DNA from: Eikenella sp.
GTDB taxonomy: Bacteria; Pseudomonadota; Gammaproteobacteria; Burkholderiales; Neisseriaceae
Direction of reading: 5' to 3'
DNA length: 64,000 nucleotides
Assembly: GCA_030528345.1 (NCBI GenBank)
Contig: JAUMZB010000006.1
Span: forward strand, 1-64,000
The notes beneath the pieces are model-generated. The model did not search any database. It saw only the letters and a list, made by a program, of their open reading frames with translations, and was not told the origin of the DNA. Position numbers and translations under genes: made by a program. Below, one piece after another: positions 1 to 8,186 of this stretch. Position 1 is the first letter of the stretch. Every line of letters begins with the position of its first letter.

Positions 1-160
1 TGCTTCCTTCCATTCGGGGGAGAAAATTGAACCCTTAAAGTCTGGGACTATACATCTAGGGGCTTGTTGACAATTCACCCCGTGTAACAGACATCATCTT
101 GAAAAATAGCGGAATTCTGTATTGACGTTTCCTCCTCACACAAACCTGAAGGATTCCGCC

Positions 161-505
161 ATGCCCCGCATCATGCTCAATAATGAACTCTGTGCGAAGC
201 CATCTGCCGTGTTGCGGCAAAACGGCCTCTATGCCAAGCAAGCCATGCGTCTTGTTGTGGAAGGTATTTTCTACCGCATGCGTACAGACTGTCCGTGGCG
301 GGATTTACCCGCCATATTCGGGAAATCCGATACCGTCCGTCGGGCGCTTAACCGCTGGTCTGCGCATGACGAATTGGAAACCGAATTACTTCAATATATT
401 CATTACTACAATCACGATAGAGTTAAGTTGAAATTAAAAGGACTGAGTCCTGTGCAGCACAGAATTCAGTCCTTGAAAACCGATTGGTTCAACTGGCCGA
501 ATTTT
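161..505 (+). pseudogene. Hybrid transposase remnant (IS5-type N-terminus joined to IS3-type C-terminus)
   Basis: The frame opens at ATG 161 behind a GAAGGA ribosome site. About 73 codons resemble the N-terminus of IS5-family transposases: MPRIMLNNEL at the start, then a VEGIFYRMRT block followed by CPWRDLP. From about 380 the frame continues with the tail of an IS3-family (IS150-like) transposase: YIHYYNHDR, then KLKGLSPVQ. Neither half carries a full catalytic core. The open frame runs on to 742, but past about 505 it is only antisense to the next lipoprotein gene. Positions 482-516 look like an IS3-type right end. I read this as two nested, decayed insertion sequences fused by chance. A working short protein is unlikely. 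Confidence 0.7.
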
Positions 506-548
506 AAGGGCAGTCCAGTCTATGGGGCGGTTTTGCCAGTTGCCAGAA

Positions 549-1109
549 TTATTGGCGGCGGCGGTTGTTGCGTTGCTGCTGGCCGCGTTGGCGGGCAGGC
601 GCGGCGGTGCGCTCGACTGCACAGTCGCGCAAGAGTACGTTTTGCTGGCCGACCGGGGTGCCGTTGCTGTCCAAGCTTTGTGCCTGCAGCAGCACGTTGG
701 CGTTCACGCGGGAAACATCGTTGGGAGAAGCTTTGCCAGTGATCCAAGTGAGGCCTTCGCCGTAGAAGCTGTTTTGGCTGTTGCCGTTGGCATCATTCAG
801 TACGCGCCACAGACCGGGCGAGGCTTGGTTATTCACTTTCAGTTGCGCCACCACCAGGGTGCCGTCTTTCACACCGTACATGGCCGACATTTTCTGTTCG
901 CCGTTGGGGGAGGTGCATTTGTAAGATACTTCTACGGTTTTGTCGATGCTGTCCACTTGGGCGACCTGAATGGCCGGGGTGGTTGCCGGCACGGGCGTGG
1001 CGGCACCTTGTTGTCCTTGGGCGGGGGTGCTGCTTTTCGGGGCGCTGCTGCTGGCGCAGCCGGCCAATGACAACACCATCACGGCGGCAGGGATAAACAC
1101 TTTTTTCAT
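549..1109 (-). CDS. Lipoprotein resembling adhesin complex protein / MliC-type lysozyme inhibitors
   Basis: The 186-residue protein has a lipoprotein signal (lipobox LAGC, Cys18) and a Ser/Pro/Ala-rich linker to about residue 48. A small domain follows, with VSYKC at Cys65, a YG pair, an FYGEG block and a closing RDC at Cys163. That pattern, with two cysteines suited to one disulfide, recalls Neisseria adhesin complex protein (ACP), an MliC-fold lysozyme inhibitor; this is a remembered family resemblance, not an alignment. The last 20 or so residues are unusually rich in Arg and Gln. AGGAG precedes the start. The transposase remnant ends only about 30 bp past the stop, so the tail may have been altered by the insertion. 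An outer-membrane or periplasmic location is likely. Confidence 0.6.
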   Translation of the reverse strand: MKKVFIPAAVMVLSLAGCASSSAPKSSTPAQGQQGAATPVPATTPAIQVAQVDSIDKTVEVSYKCTSPNGEQKMSAMYGVKDGTLVVAQLKVNNQASPGLWRVLNDANGNSQNSFYGEGLTWITGKASPNDVSRVNANVLLQAQSLDSNGTPVGQQNVLLRDCAVERTAAPARQRGQQQRNNRRRQ

Positions 1110-1253
1110 GAAGTACTCCTAAAATAACGGGGAAAATCGGCACTGCCCGCAGACGGCAGCGGCGTACATTGTAACAAAAGCCTTACTGCACCGCTGCCGG
1201 GTTTACGTTCCGCAACATTCCGCACGGGCGGCCAGAGAACCAATCAGACAGCC

Positions 1254-2063
1254 TCAAAACCGTTTCGCCTGCTTGGAGGCTACCTGAAACACTTCGTCAT
1301 CATCCAGATTCAGGGCGGTGAGTTTGCCGCCCCACAGGGCGCCGGTGTCGATGCCGCAGGTTTGGTTTTCTGCGTGCAGACCCAAGGCAGACCAATGGCC
1401 GAACACGATGTGGTGGCTCAGATGCTGCCGGTTCGGCGCACGGAACCAGGGCAGCAGGTGCGCGGGCAGCTCGGCCAGGGTGGATTTGAAATCGAAATCC
1501 AAGCGGCCCTCGGTGGTGAGGGTGCGCATGCGGGTAAAGACATTGGTGGCGAAGCGCAGGCGCTCGGCGGCATCGGCGGGGCGATCGGTATCCGGCCGGT
1601 TGCCGTACATATGGGCGAAATAGGCGGCTGCGTCGTATTGGAGGGCGTGGGCCACTTCGTCGGCACGCTGTCGGGCTTCGGCCACTGTCCATTGCGGCCA
1701 CAGGCCGGCGTGCACCAGCACAAAGGTGTCGTCGTGCAGCATCAGCGGCTGGTGGCGCAGCCAGTCGAGCAGGGCGCGGCTGTCGGGGGCGGTGAGAATA
1801 TCGGATACGGTGTCCTGCCGCTTGAGCTGGGCGTGTCCGTGGGCGACGGCCAAGAGGTGCAGGTCGTGGTTGCCCAAAACGGTTTGGATGCTGTGCTCGT
1901 GCTGTTTGATGTAACGCAGGCAGGCCAGCGATTGCGGGCCGCGGTTGACGATGTCGCCCACCAGCCAGAGGGTGTCGCGGCCGTGGCAGAAGCCGATGCG
2001 GGCGAGCAGTTCTTGAAATTCTTCGAAGCAACCTTGTAGGTCGCCGATGGCGTAGCGGGTCAT
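1254..2063 (-). CDS. apaH: Bis(5'-nucleosyl)-tetraphosphatase, symmetrical
   Basis: ApaH hydrolyses Ap4A to two ADP in the cytoplasm, keeping alarmone-like dinucleotides low. The 269-residue length is normal. The calcineurin-type metal motifs are in order: GDLQGC (7-12), GDIVNRGP (36-43) and GNHD (64-67), followed by the HxG-type histidine region. A perfect uptake word (1277-1288) lies inside the 3' end and encodes part of FQVAS. The gene stands alone, with about 140 bp to the lipoprotein downstream and about 410 bp to ridA upstream. Confidence 0.95.
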   Translation of the reverse strand: MTRYAIGDLQGCFEEFQELLARIGFCHGRDTLWLVGDIVNRGPQSLACLRYIKQHEHSIQTVLGNHDLHLLAVAHGHAQLKRQDTVSDILTAPDSRALLDWLRHQPLMLHDDTFVLVHAGLWPQWTVAEARQRADEVAHALQYDAAAYFAHMYGNRPDTDRPADAAERLRFATNVFTRMRTLTTEGRLDFDFKSTLAELPAHLLPWFRAPNRQHLSHHIVFGHWSALGLHAENQTCGIDTGALWGGKLTALNLDDDEVFQVASKQAKRF

Positions 2064-2175
2064 GAAAAGCGTGGTTCGGTGTTTGCTGCGGGGAGCAGCG
2101 GGTGTCAGCTGCTGAGCTAAATGGGTACGGGTTATGCGTACGGACGGGATGATTGAGGCTGCAATTTTGTTCGGA

Positions 2176-2262
2176 TGGTGGACGCGACGGGATTCGAACC
2201 CGCAATAACAAAGACAACCCGGTCATTACTCGGGCTGAGAACATGGTTGGAAACGCGCGCCA
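2176..2262 (-). pseudogene. tRNA-like 3' portion (T-arm, acceptor strand and CCA only)
   Basis: On the minus strand the stretch ends with a convincing tRNA 3' half: a T-arm (GCGGG, TTCGAAT, CCCGT), acceptor strand CGCGTCC, discriminator A and CCA (2176-2178). No matching 5' acceptor GGACGCG and no GG-containing D-arm were found within 130 nt. A GGCGCG about 85 nt upstream could pair only with a bulged T, and the would-be anticodon loop has nine bases. I therefore call it a tRNA remnant, perhaps an old integration scar between apaH and ridA. The rest of 2064-2475 holds nothing else I can support. Confidence 0.35.
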
Positions 2263-2475
2263 GTAACAGACCCGTCATCGGAGCCTGCACCTGCATCCTC
2301 AACCTTACCCATGCCTCACTTTTCGCTGTCTTGTCTGCTGTTACACAGTCTGCCGGCGTGTACAAAACATTTTTGGCAGCGGCGCCCCCTGTGTGCCTGC
2401 GCGCCCTTTATCTGTTATGGATGGTTGCAGAAGGAAGGGGCTACCTGAAACGGTTTCAGGCAGCCTTTGTGCTGA

Positions 2476-2862
2476 TTAGGCGTTCAACACCACCACGCCT
2501 TCCACTTCTACCAGTACGCCTTTGGGCAGGGCGGATACCTGCACGGCGGCGCGGGCGGGGAAGGGTTGGCTGCAGTATTCGCCCATGATTTGGTTAAAGG
2601 TGGCGAAGTTGCCCAAGTCGGTGAGGTAGGCGTTCAGTTTCACCACATCGTCAAAGCTGCCGCCGGCCGCTTCGATCACGGCTTGCAGGTTTTTGAACAC
2701 TTGGTGGGTCTGTTCGGCAAAACCGCCGGCCACCACTTCCATGGTTTCCGGATTAAGCGGAATCTGGCCGCTCAGGTAAACGGTGTCGCCGGCGCGTACG
2801 GCTTGGGAATAGGCGCCGATGGCGGCAGGGGCTTTGTCGGTATGGATGATGGTTTTGGCCAT
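2476..2862 (-). CDS. ridA: RidA family reactive enamine/imine deaminase
   Basis: RidA hydrolyses reactive enamine and imine intermediates, such as 2-aminoacrylate released by PLP enzymes, and so protects enzymes like IlvE, which is also in this window. The 128-residue length is typical. Visible signatures are GAYSQAV near the N-terminus, SGQIPLNP, and the C-terminal PARAAVQV block carrying the substrate-carboxylate-binding arginine (Arg104). The start is preceded by GGAGCAAAC. The gene is monocistronic, with an uptake-word-like sequence near 2441 just past its stop. Confidence 0.95.
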   Translation of the reverse strand: MAKTIIHTDKAPAAIGAYSQAVRAGDTVYLSGQIPLNPETMEVVAGGFAEQTHQVFKNLQAVIEAAGGSFDDVVKLNAYLTDLGNFATFNQIMGEYCSQPFPARAAVQVSALPKGVLVEVEGVVVLNA

Positions 2863-3041
2863 ATTGTTTGCTCCGTTGTGCGGTGGATAAAAGAAAACGC
2901 GGATTATAGCGGAAGACGGCAGGGGATGACAGGCAGCGGCCGGAGGCAGGGGAAGACGGCAACAGGGCAGACGGAGGTTCTGCCCTGTTTGACTCTATCC
3001 GCGTTCAGGCTACCTGAAAAGCCGGCGCGGCTGCCGCAGAT

Positions 3042-4208
3042 TTATTTTGAAGATGCGGCCAGTTTGCCGGTGAGCAGGTATTCGACGGTTTCTTGCACGC
3101 TTTTCATGGTTTTGCCGAACGGCAGCGGGTCTTTGCCGCGGAAAAACAGTCCCTTGTCTACTTCGCCGCGGAAGGCGGCGGCCAGTTTGAGGTCGATGCA
3201 GAACTGCCCCACTTTTTCCAAACCGTCGCGCAAACCGCATACCGACAGACAGTTGATGCCTTGGGTGCAGCGGCGCGGGTCGGCTTTGGCATTGGCCTGC
3301 AGAATGCTTTCGCGTTTCAGGTAGCCGTCAAGGAATTTGGTGCGCACACCGCGGGCAGGGAGGCCGGCCACCGACATGAATTCCACGATTTGTTCGCCCT
3401 CGGCACCGGAGAGGGTTTTTTTGAAATTGATGTGGGCGTCGCCCTCGTGGGTGACGGCGAAAGCGGTGCCGATTTGTACGGCGGAGGCACCCCAGTCTTT
3501 GAGGGCGGTGGTGATTTTCTGGAAGTTGGCCATGCCGCCGGCCAATACCAGCGGGATTTTCTCGCTTTCCAAGCCCAGTTTTTTGAATACCTCAAAGGTC
3601 TCTTCGATCACGCGTTTAAATTCGAAGCGCTCGTCCCGGATACCGTCCACCGTGGCCGCGCCCAAGTGGCCGGCGGCGTGGGCGGGATGTTCGATCACAA
3701 TCGCGTCGGGCAGAATGCCTTTTTTCATCCAGCGTTTCAGCACGATGCCGATGCCGCGCGATTCCGACAAAATCGGGAACAGCGCCACGTCTTTGAAGCC
3801 TTCGGTCATGTCGGGCAGGTCGAGCGGCAGGCCGGCACCCATCACAATTGCGTCGGCACCGGATTCGCAGGCCTGGCGCACCAAAGCCGGATGGTCTTTT
3901 ACCGCCTTCATCACGTTGACGGCAATCATGCCGCGCCCTTCGGCCTGCTGTTTGGCGGCTTGGATTTCGCGGTCGAGTGCAATCAGGTTGAGGCGGGTAT
4001 ATTTTTCGTCGCTGGGATTGATTTTGGATTCGGCCAGCAAGTCTTCGTGCAGGTGGCGCAAATCCACGCTGGCGATGGTGCCGATGCCGTTTTCGCGGGC
4101 CACGGCGCTGGAGAGGCTGGAGGCGGAAATGCCCACACCCATGCCGCCTTGCACAATGGGAATCAGCTCGCGGCCGCGGATGGTGAGGGGGGCGAATGGA
4201 TGTTGCAT
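3042..4208 (-). CDS. Nitronate monooxygenase family FMN enzyme
   Basis: A 388-residue TIM-barrel flavoprotein of the NMO (2-nitropropane dioxygenase) family. It shows VQGGMGVGIS at 19-28, an AIVMGAGLP strand, an HPAHAAGHLG segment and a C-terminal phosphate-binding region around GGMANF and IGTAF. Members oxidise alkyl nitronates such as the poison 3-nitropropionate; the real substrate here cannot be read from sequence. The C-terminal third contains a cysteine cluster (CTQGINCLSVC). Transcription probably starts from the promoter at 4301-4329. A palindromic uptake word (3004-3018) lies just beyond the stop. Confidence 0.85.
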   Translation of the reverse strand: MQHPFAPLTIRGRELIPIVQGGMGVGISASSLSSAVARENGIGTIASVDLRHLHEDLLAESKINPSDEKYTRLNLIALDREIQAAKQQAEGRGMIAVNVMKAVKDHPALVRQACESGADAIVMGAGLPLDLPDMTEGFKDVALFPILSESRGIGIVLKRWMKKGILPDAIVIEHPAHAAGHLGAATVDGIRDERFEFKRVIEETFEVFKKLGLESEKIPLVLAGGMANFQKITTALKDWGASAVQIGTAFAVTHEGDAHINFKKTLSGAEGEQIVEFMSVAGLPARGVRTKFLDGYLKRESILQANAKADPRRCTQGINCLSVCGLRDGLEKVGQFCIDLKLAAAFRGEVDKGLFFRGKDPLPFGKTMKSVQETVEYLLTGKLAASSK

Positions 4209-4300
4209 GGGATGTCCTCTGCTGTGTTGTGTGTGTTTGAGCAGCCTGTTTTATGCCGGGTAAAGCAGGTATGCCGATTGGGTGTTTTATTGATTTTCAG

Positions 4301-4329
4301 ATTATAGAACCAACTATATTTAGTGTCTA
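4301..4329 (-). promoter_or_regulatory. Sigma70-type promoter of the nitronate monooxygenase gene
   Basis: On the minus strand a -35 box TAGACA (4324-4329, five of six consensus bases) and a -10 box TATAAT (4301-4306) are separated by 17 bp. They lie about 95 bp before the start codon at 4208. Confidence 0.65.
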
Positions 4330-4434
4330 GATTCTACTTTATTCTTTACGTTTCCAGTAAAGGGCTTCACACCAGCTTGCCGATAACACTCTGTTTTTGA
4401 TCGGCTGGCGGCAGGGCGGGCATCATTGGCGGAT

Positions 4435-4463
4435 AAAACAACACCCTGCATATGCAGGGTGTT
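4435..4463 (-). terminator. Intrinsic terminator of the repeat lipoprotein
   Basis: A perfect 24-bp palindrome (4440-4463; half-site AACACCCTGCAT) lies 17 bp past the stop at 4481 and is followed on the minus strand by GTTTT. Confidence 0.75.
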
Positions 4464-4480
4464 GGGTGTGCCGTGTCGGA

Positions 4481-4834
4481 TTATTTGCTGGCTTCGCTGG
4501 CGGCTTCGCTGATTTTGTCGGCAGCGCCTTGAACGGCTTCTTTGACTTCGGTAGCCGCGCCTTGAACCGCAGATTTGACTTCGGAAGCGGCATTCTCAAC
4601 GACCGGAGCGGCATTTTGAGCGGCTTCTTTCACTTCGGAGGCGGCGGCACCCACGGCTTCTTTTACTTCGGAAGCGGCATTGTCAACGGCATTGGCGGCA
4701 TCGGAAGCCGGAGTGTGTGCTTCGGAAGCGGCTGCGGCAGACGCATCGGAAGCAGCAGGCGCTTGGGCGGCTTGGTTGCCGCAAGCGGCCAGGAACAAAG
4801 ACAGGGCGGCAACAGCAATCAGATTGTGTTTCAT
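4481..4834 (-). CDS. Ala/Lys/Glu-repeat lipoprotein
   Basis: This 117-residue protein starts at ATG 4834, just after GAGG. It has a lipobox LAAC (Cys18). The mature part is almost only Ala, Ser, Glu, Val and Lys, in a repeating unit close to AASEVKEAVGA (about 11 residues) from roughly residue 50 to the end. That pattern predicts long amphipathic helices. No enzymatic motif is present. Similar low-complexity helical lipoproteins are common in Neisseriaceae, but their function is unknown to me. The run of near-identical GCTTCGGAAGCGG-like DNA repeats could let copy number change by slippage. Confidence 0.8.
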   Translation of the reverse strand: MKHNLIAVAALSLFLAACGNQAAQAPAASDASAAAASEAHTPASDAANAVDNAASEVKEAVGAAASEVKEAAQNAAPVVENAASEVKSAVQGAATEVKEAVQGAADKISEAASEASK

Positions 4835-5188
4835 GAGATTACCTCGTATGGATAATGATTGGATTGTGTGGAAATGTTTCGGCCCCAACGGTTAAGCCGC
4901 CAGGAGGCGTACATTCTTTCGGGTTGCAGCATCGGCGCGGATTATGCGCCGATTGGCAGGCCTTGGCAATTGCACTTCAACCGCCCGTCAACCGTTAATG
5001 GATGGTGGCGGGCATTATTTTTGCGGCGGCGCAGCATTTGAAGGGCGGAATATGGCGGATTGTCTGCACGATTTAGATGTTGGTTTTTAAATAATGATTA
5101 AATTGAATAACTTATATTATTTACACAGTCTTACTCGTTTTCAGGTAGCCTGCTGCAGAAAGTTGTTGCATTTTTGTCGTATTCTGCA

Positions 5189-5824
5189 TTATTCGATGCC
5201 GGCCCATTTATGGGTTTGTACCGAAAGCTGCCAGTGCGGGCAACCGGAACCGCGGGCGTTGAGCCGGCCGAGTTGGCGGATGGTGTGGTGGATATTCATT
5301 TGCCCGTTGCGTTCGCAGGGCGACAGATAATAGCGCTCGGCACGGATGCTTTGCTCGATTGCGGTGCAAAACGCCAACACGTCTCCGTCGGCCACAATGC
5401 GGACTTCGTCTGCCCGTTTGGTGCCGGCGGCGGCGTATTTCTCGGCGTAAGCGGCTTTGGGGCTGACGGCGGCGTAGTCGATTTGTTCGGGGATGGCTTG
5501 CAGGCCGTTGCTTTCCAGATGCAGGCGGTAGCCGCGTGCTTTGAGGGCGTCGAGCAGCCGGCCGAGGTGCGGCTGGATGGTGGGTTCGCCGCCGGTGAGG
5601 ATGATGTTGCGGCTGGCATAGGATGCCACGGTGTTCAGGATGTCGAGCAGGCTCATCGGACGGAAGTTGAGGTAGTCGGTGTCGCACCAAGTGCAGGCCA
5701 GATTGCATTTGCCCAAGCGGATAAACACGGCGGGCATGCCGGTGTGGTAGCCCTCGCCCTGCAGGCTTTCGAAGATTTCCACAATCCGGTAGCTCGGCTT
5801 GTCGGGCAGCAGGGGGAATCTCAT
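5189..5824 (-). CDS. queE: 7-carboxy-7-deazaguanine synthase
   Basis: QueE is the radical-SAM enzyme that turns 6-carboxytetrahydropterin into 7-carboxy-7-deazaguanine in queuosine biosynthesis. The [4Fe-4S] motif is visible as Cys40-x3-Cys44-x2-Cys47 (CNLACTWC), with LQGEG at 21-25 and TGGEPT around 78-82. I chose ATG 5824 (211 residues) because AGGAGACAGCGC precedes it and because it overlaps the queD stop as ATGA; a longer frame to 5869 lies inside queD. It is last in queC-queD-queE, so its translation is probably coupled to queD. An uptake word (5140-5151) lies downstream. Confidence 0.93.
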   Translation of the reverse strand: MRFPLLPDKPSYRIVEIFESLQGEGYHTGMPAVFIRLGKCNLACTWCDTDYLNFRPMSLLDILNTVASYASRNIILTGGEPTIQPHLGRLLDALKARGYRLHLESNGLQAIPEQIDYAAVSPKAAYAEKYAAAGTKRADEVRIVADGDVLAFCTAIEQSIRAERYYLSPCERNGQMNIHHTIRQLGRLNARGSGCPHWQLSVQTHKWAGIE

Positions 5825-6249
5825 GCGCTGTCTCCTGTGTATTCTACGCAGGAAGACGGCGTTTCCCACAGTTTGACGGCGGACACCGGCAGATGGTGCC
5901 GGCGGAGGCTGTCGAAAATGTGCACGGCCATGTTTTCGGCAGTGGTGCGGCAGGGCAGAGCCAAGGTTTTGCGGCCCCAGCCCTCCAGCAGCCGGCCCAG
6001 TTCGGCCTCATGAGGATTGCGGGCGTCGTAGAGGAAAGCATGGTCGAAGCGGCTGAGCACCCATTGCTGCACGCTGCTTTTGAGGTCGGCAAAATCGTAC
6101 ACCATGCCGTCTTTGGGGCCGCCCTGCAGCAGGCTGCCTGAAAGGGTGACTTCCAAACGGTAGGTGTGGCCGTGCAGATTGCGGCATTTGCCGTCGTGGG
6201 TGTCGAGCATGTGGGCGGCGTCGAATTCGAAAATTTTGCTGACCTTCAT
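5821..6249 (-). CDS. queD: 6-carboxy-5,6,7,8-tetrahydropterin synthase
   Basis: QueD converts 7,8-dihydroneopterin triphosphate to 6-carboxytetrahydropterin. The 142-residue protein starts [13 protein letters not shown] at ATG 6249, chosen because it overlaps the queC stop as ATGA; the upstream extension of the frame to 6543 lies inside queC. Zinc ligands are His13, His26 and His28 (HGH), and Cys22 in DGKCRN is the expected catalytic cysteine. It shares ATGA overlaps with both neighbours, the arrangement of a tightly coupled operon. Confidence 0.94.
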   Translation of the reverse strand: MKVSKIFEFDAAHMLDTHDGKCRNLHGHTYRLEVTLSGSLLQGGPKDGMVYDFADLKSSVQQWVLSRFDHAFLYDARNPHEAELGRLLEGWGRKTLALPCRTTAENMAVHIFDSLRRHHLPVSAVKLWETPSSCVEYTGDSA

Positions 6250-6914
6250 TGCGGCCGCTCCGCTTGCTGCGCCAGATATTCGGCCAAACCGCGCTCGCGC
6301 AGGAGGCAGGCGGGGCATGCGCCGCAGCCGCCGGCCACGCCCTGATAGCAGGTGTGGCTGTGTTGGCGCACATAGTTCAGGTAGCCCAATTCGTCGGCCA
6401 GCGCCCAGGTTTGCGCTTTGGTCAGCCACATCAGCGGGGTATGGATTTCGAAGGAGTAGTCCATGGCCAGATTCAGCGTGGCGTTCATGGATTGGACAAA
6501 CACATCGCGGCAGTCGGGGTAGCCGGAAAAATCGGTTTCGCACACGCCCAAAATAATGTGTCGGATGTTTTTCGATTTGGCAAAGATGGCGGCGTACAAC
6601 AGAAACAGAGCGTTGCGGCCGTCCACCAGGGTGTTCGGCACGGCATCGGGTGCGGCCTGTTCGATGGGCAGGGAAGCGTCGGTGAGGGCGTTGCGGCTCA
6701 GGGTGTTGAGCGGCGGCAGGGTGAATTCGGTGTGTGCCACGCCCAAATCTTGGGCGATCCAGCGGGCGCGTTCCAGCTCGATGGCGTGGCGTTGGCCGTA
6801 TTGGAAGGTGAGGGCGTGCACGGCCGCCCGCCCGTAGCGGGCAATGGCCTGAAGCAGACAGGTAGTGGAATCTTGGCCGCCTGAGAAGATAACCAAGGCT
6901 TGTGCTGGAGACAT
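6246..6914 (-). CDS. queC: 7-cyano-7-deazaguanine synthase
   Basis: QueC uses ATP and ammonia to make preQ0 from 7-carboxy-7-deazaguanine. The 222-residue protein has the ATP-pyrophosphatase loop SGGQDSTT (11-18) and a C-terminal zinc site of Cys189, Cys197, Cys200 and Cys203 (GGCGACPAC). It is first in queCDE and reads from behind the preQ1-like leader at 6919-6995, whose final stem includes the ribosome site. The order queC-queD-queE reverses the reaction order: QueD acts first, QueE second and QueC last. Confidence 0.95.
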   Translation of the reverse strand: MSPAQALVIFSGGQDSTTCLLQAIARYGRAAVHALTFQYGQRHAIELERARWIAQDLGVAHTEFTLPPLNTLSRNALTDASLPIEQAAPDAVPNTLVDGRNALFLLYAAIFAKSKNIRHIILGVCETDFSGYPDCRDVFVQSMNATLNLAMDYSFEIHTPLMWLTKAQTWALADELGYLNYVRQHSHTCYQGVAGGCGACPACLLRERGLAEYLAQQAERPQ

Positions 6915-6918
6915 GAAA

Positions 6919-6995
6919 GGTTCCTAGTTTTGGTTCTGCGGCTGAAAGGCAGGTGCCGTTCGGCCGGCAGCGCGGGAGGTTTGCGAACCGCGCGG
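6919..6995 (-). promoter_or_regulatory. Candidate preQ1-I riboswitch controlling queCDE
   Basis: On the minus strand a 6-bp stem GCGCGG/CCGCGC (6988-6993 with 6970-6975) encloses the loop TTCGCAAACCTC. The 3' tail reads AACCAAAACTAGGA and runs straight into the queC ribosome site, with TAGGAA at 6921-6926 and ATG at 6914. Stem, CGCA-AACC loop and A-rich tail ending in AGG match the preQ1-I pseudoknot plan, in which loop CCT pairs with tail AGG. Here that pairing would hide the ribosome site. Unlike the textbook form, about 38 nt separate stem and tail, and they contain a second hairpin (TGCCG/CGGCA). Confidence 0.6.
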
Positions 6996-7010
6996 TGGAA
7001 AAAAGGCGGC

Positions 7011-7016
7011 ATTATA
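7011..7016 (-). promoter_or_regulatory. -10 box of the queCDE promoter
   Basis: TATAAT on the minus strand sits about 20 bp upstream of the candidate riboswitch. No good -35 box was found at the right spacing. Confidence 0.45.
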
Positions 7017-7086
7017 CGCACAAAGGCAGGCTTGGGGTATCGGGTAGGCGCTGGGTCTATCTGCCGCTTGGTTGTTTGGATGATGA

Positions 7087-7125
7087 AAAAAGACTGAATC
7101 CGGCGGATGCGGGATGCAGTCTTTT
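7087..7125 (-). terminator. Intrinsic terminator of ilvE
   Basis: On the minus strand AAAAGACTGCATCC and GGATTCAGTCTTTT form a near-perfect 13-bp stem with a 10-nt loop, followed by a run of T. It lies about 60 bp beyond the ilvE stop. Confidence 0.8.
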
Positions 7126-7184
7126 GGCTTAGGGAGCTGATTTTATTGAGGCAGCGGGTTTTTCAGGTAGCCTTTGGGTACGTT

Positions 7185-8186
7185 TCAGCCCGCCACCGGC
7201 ACCAGCCAGCCGTGGCGGTCTTCGGCCAAGCCGTATTGGATGTCGGTGACGGCTTTGCGGATGGCGGTGCCGCGCTCTTGGCTGCGGACGGCGATTTCCC
7301 GGCCGTCGATGACAAAAGAGGTAACGGGCGAAATCACGGCGGCGGTGCCGGTGAGGATGGCTTCGGCGCCGTCTTCCACAGCGGCTTTCAGTTCGGCCAC
7401 GGTAAACGGGCGTTCGCTGACGGTGTAGCCGAGGTCGCGGGCGATGGTGAGCACGGAATCGCGGGTAACGCCGTGCAGAAATTCGTCGGTCAGCGGCTTG
7501 GTGATGATTTCATTGCCGTGGATCAGGGCGAAGTTGGACGCGCCGGTTTCCTGTACGTCGCCGTTGGGGCAGAACAGCACTTGATGTGCGCCGTGTTCGG
7601 CTTTGGCTTTCAATACCCACGGCAGGGCGGAGGCGTAGTTGCCGCCGCATTTGATGCGGCCCATGTGCGGTGCGCAGCGCATGTGTTCGGTTTCCACCAA
7701 AAGTTTCATCGGCGAACCGGTTTGGAAATAGTCGCCCACGGGCGAGGCCAAAATGTAGAGCAGGGCGCTTTCGGAAGGGGCGCCGGCTTTGCCGATCACG
7801 GGATCGGTGCCGATCAGGGTAGGGCGCAGATAGAGGGAGGCCGGGGCATCAGGCACCGATTCGGCCGCGCGAACCACCAGTTCGGTCAGCGCCTGCAGGA
7901 AGGCATCGGTTTCCGGCACCGGCAGGTAGAGCAGACGTGCACTTTGCTGCATGCGGGCGATGTTGGCTTGGGGGCGGAACAGAACGATTTTGCCGTCGGC
8001 TTGGCGGAAGGCTTTCAAGCCTTCGAAACATTCGCTGCCGTAATGCAGGGCGTGGGCGCCGGGCACCAAAGACAAATCTTGCGCGGATTGCCAGCGCACA
8101 GCTTGCCAGGCTTGGTTTTCATAAGCCAATACCGGCATTTCGGGGTGGAAAACGCTGCCGAAAACGGCAGGAACGGCTCTTGCCAT
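7185..8186 (-). CDS. ilvE: Branched-chain amino acid aminotransferase
   Basis: IlvE is the PLP-dependent fold-type IV aminotransferase that makes Leu, Ile and Val from their 2-oxoacids and glutamate. The start at 8186 (333 residues, MARAVPAVFG) is preceded by AAGGTG; the frame extends to 8300 without a ribosome site. Features are the HYGSECFEGLKAF block near residues 48-60, the RIKCGGNYA segment with the probable PLP lysine, and the late ETGASNFA and GTAAVISPV blocks that bind cofactor and substrate. A uptake word (7164-7175) follows the stop, then a strong terminator at 7087-7125. Confidence 0.92.
   Translation of the reverse strand: MARAVPAVFGSVFHPEMPVLAYENQAWQAVRWQSAQDLSLVPGAHALHYGSECFEGLKAFRQADGKIVLFRPQANIARMQQSARLLYLPVPETDAFLQALTELVVRAAESVPDAPASLYLRPTLIGTDPVIGKAGAPSESALLYILASPVGDYFQTGSPMKLLVETEHMRCAPHMGRIKCGGNYASALPWVLKAKAEHGAHQVLFCPNGDVQETGASNFALIHGNEIITKPLTDEFLHGVTRDSVLTIARDLGYTVSERPFTVAELKAAVEDGAEAILTGTAAVISPVTSFVIDGREIAVRSQERGTAIRKAVTDIQYGLAEDRHGWLVPVAG

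Noticed and set aside
67-95. TTGACA at 67-72 as a promoter for the transposase remnant
   Set aside because: No -10 box at an acceptable distance.
122-742. Whole 206-codon frame as a working transposase
   Set aside because: No complete catalytic domain, two unrelated halves, and the last third is only antisense to the lipoprotein gene.
2176-2475. tmRNA ending at the CCA
   Set aside because: The 5' tmRNA half and tag frame are absent, and ridA starts too close for a full-length gene.
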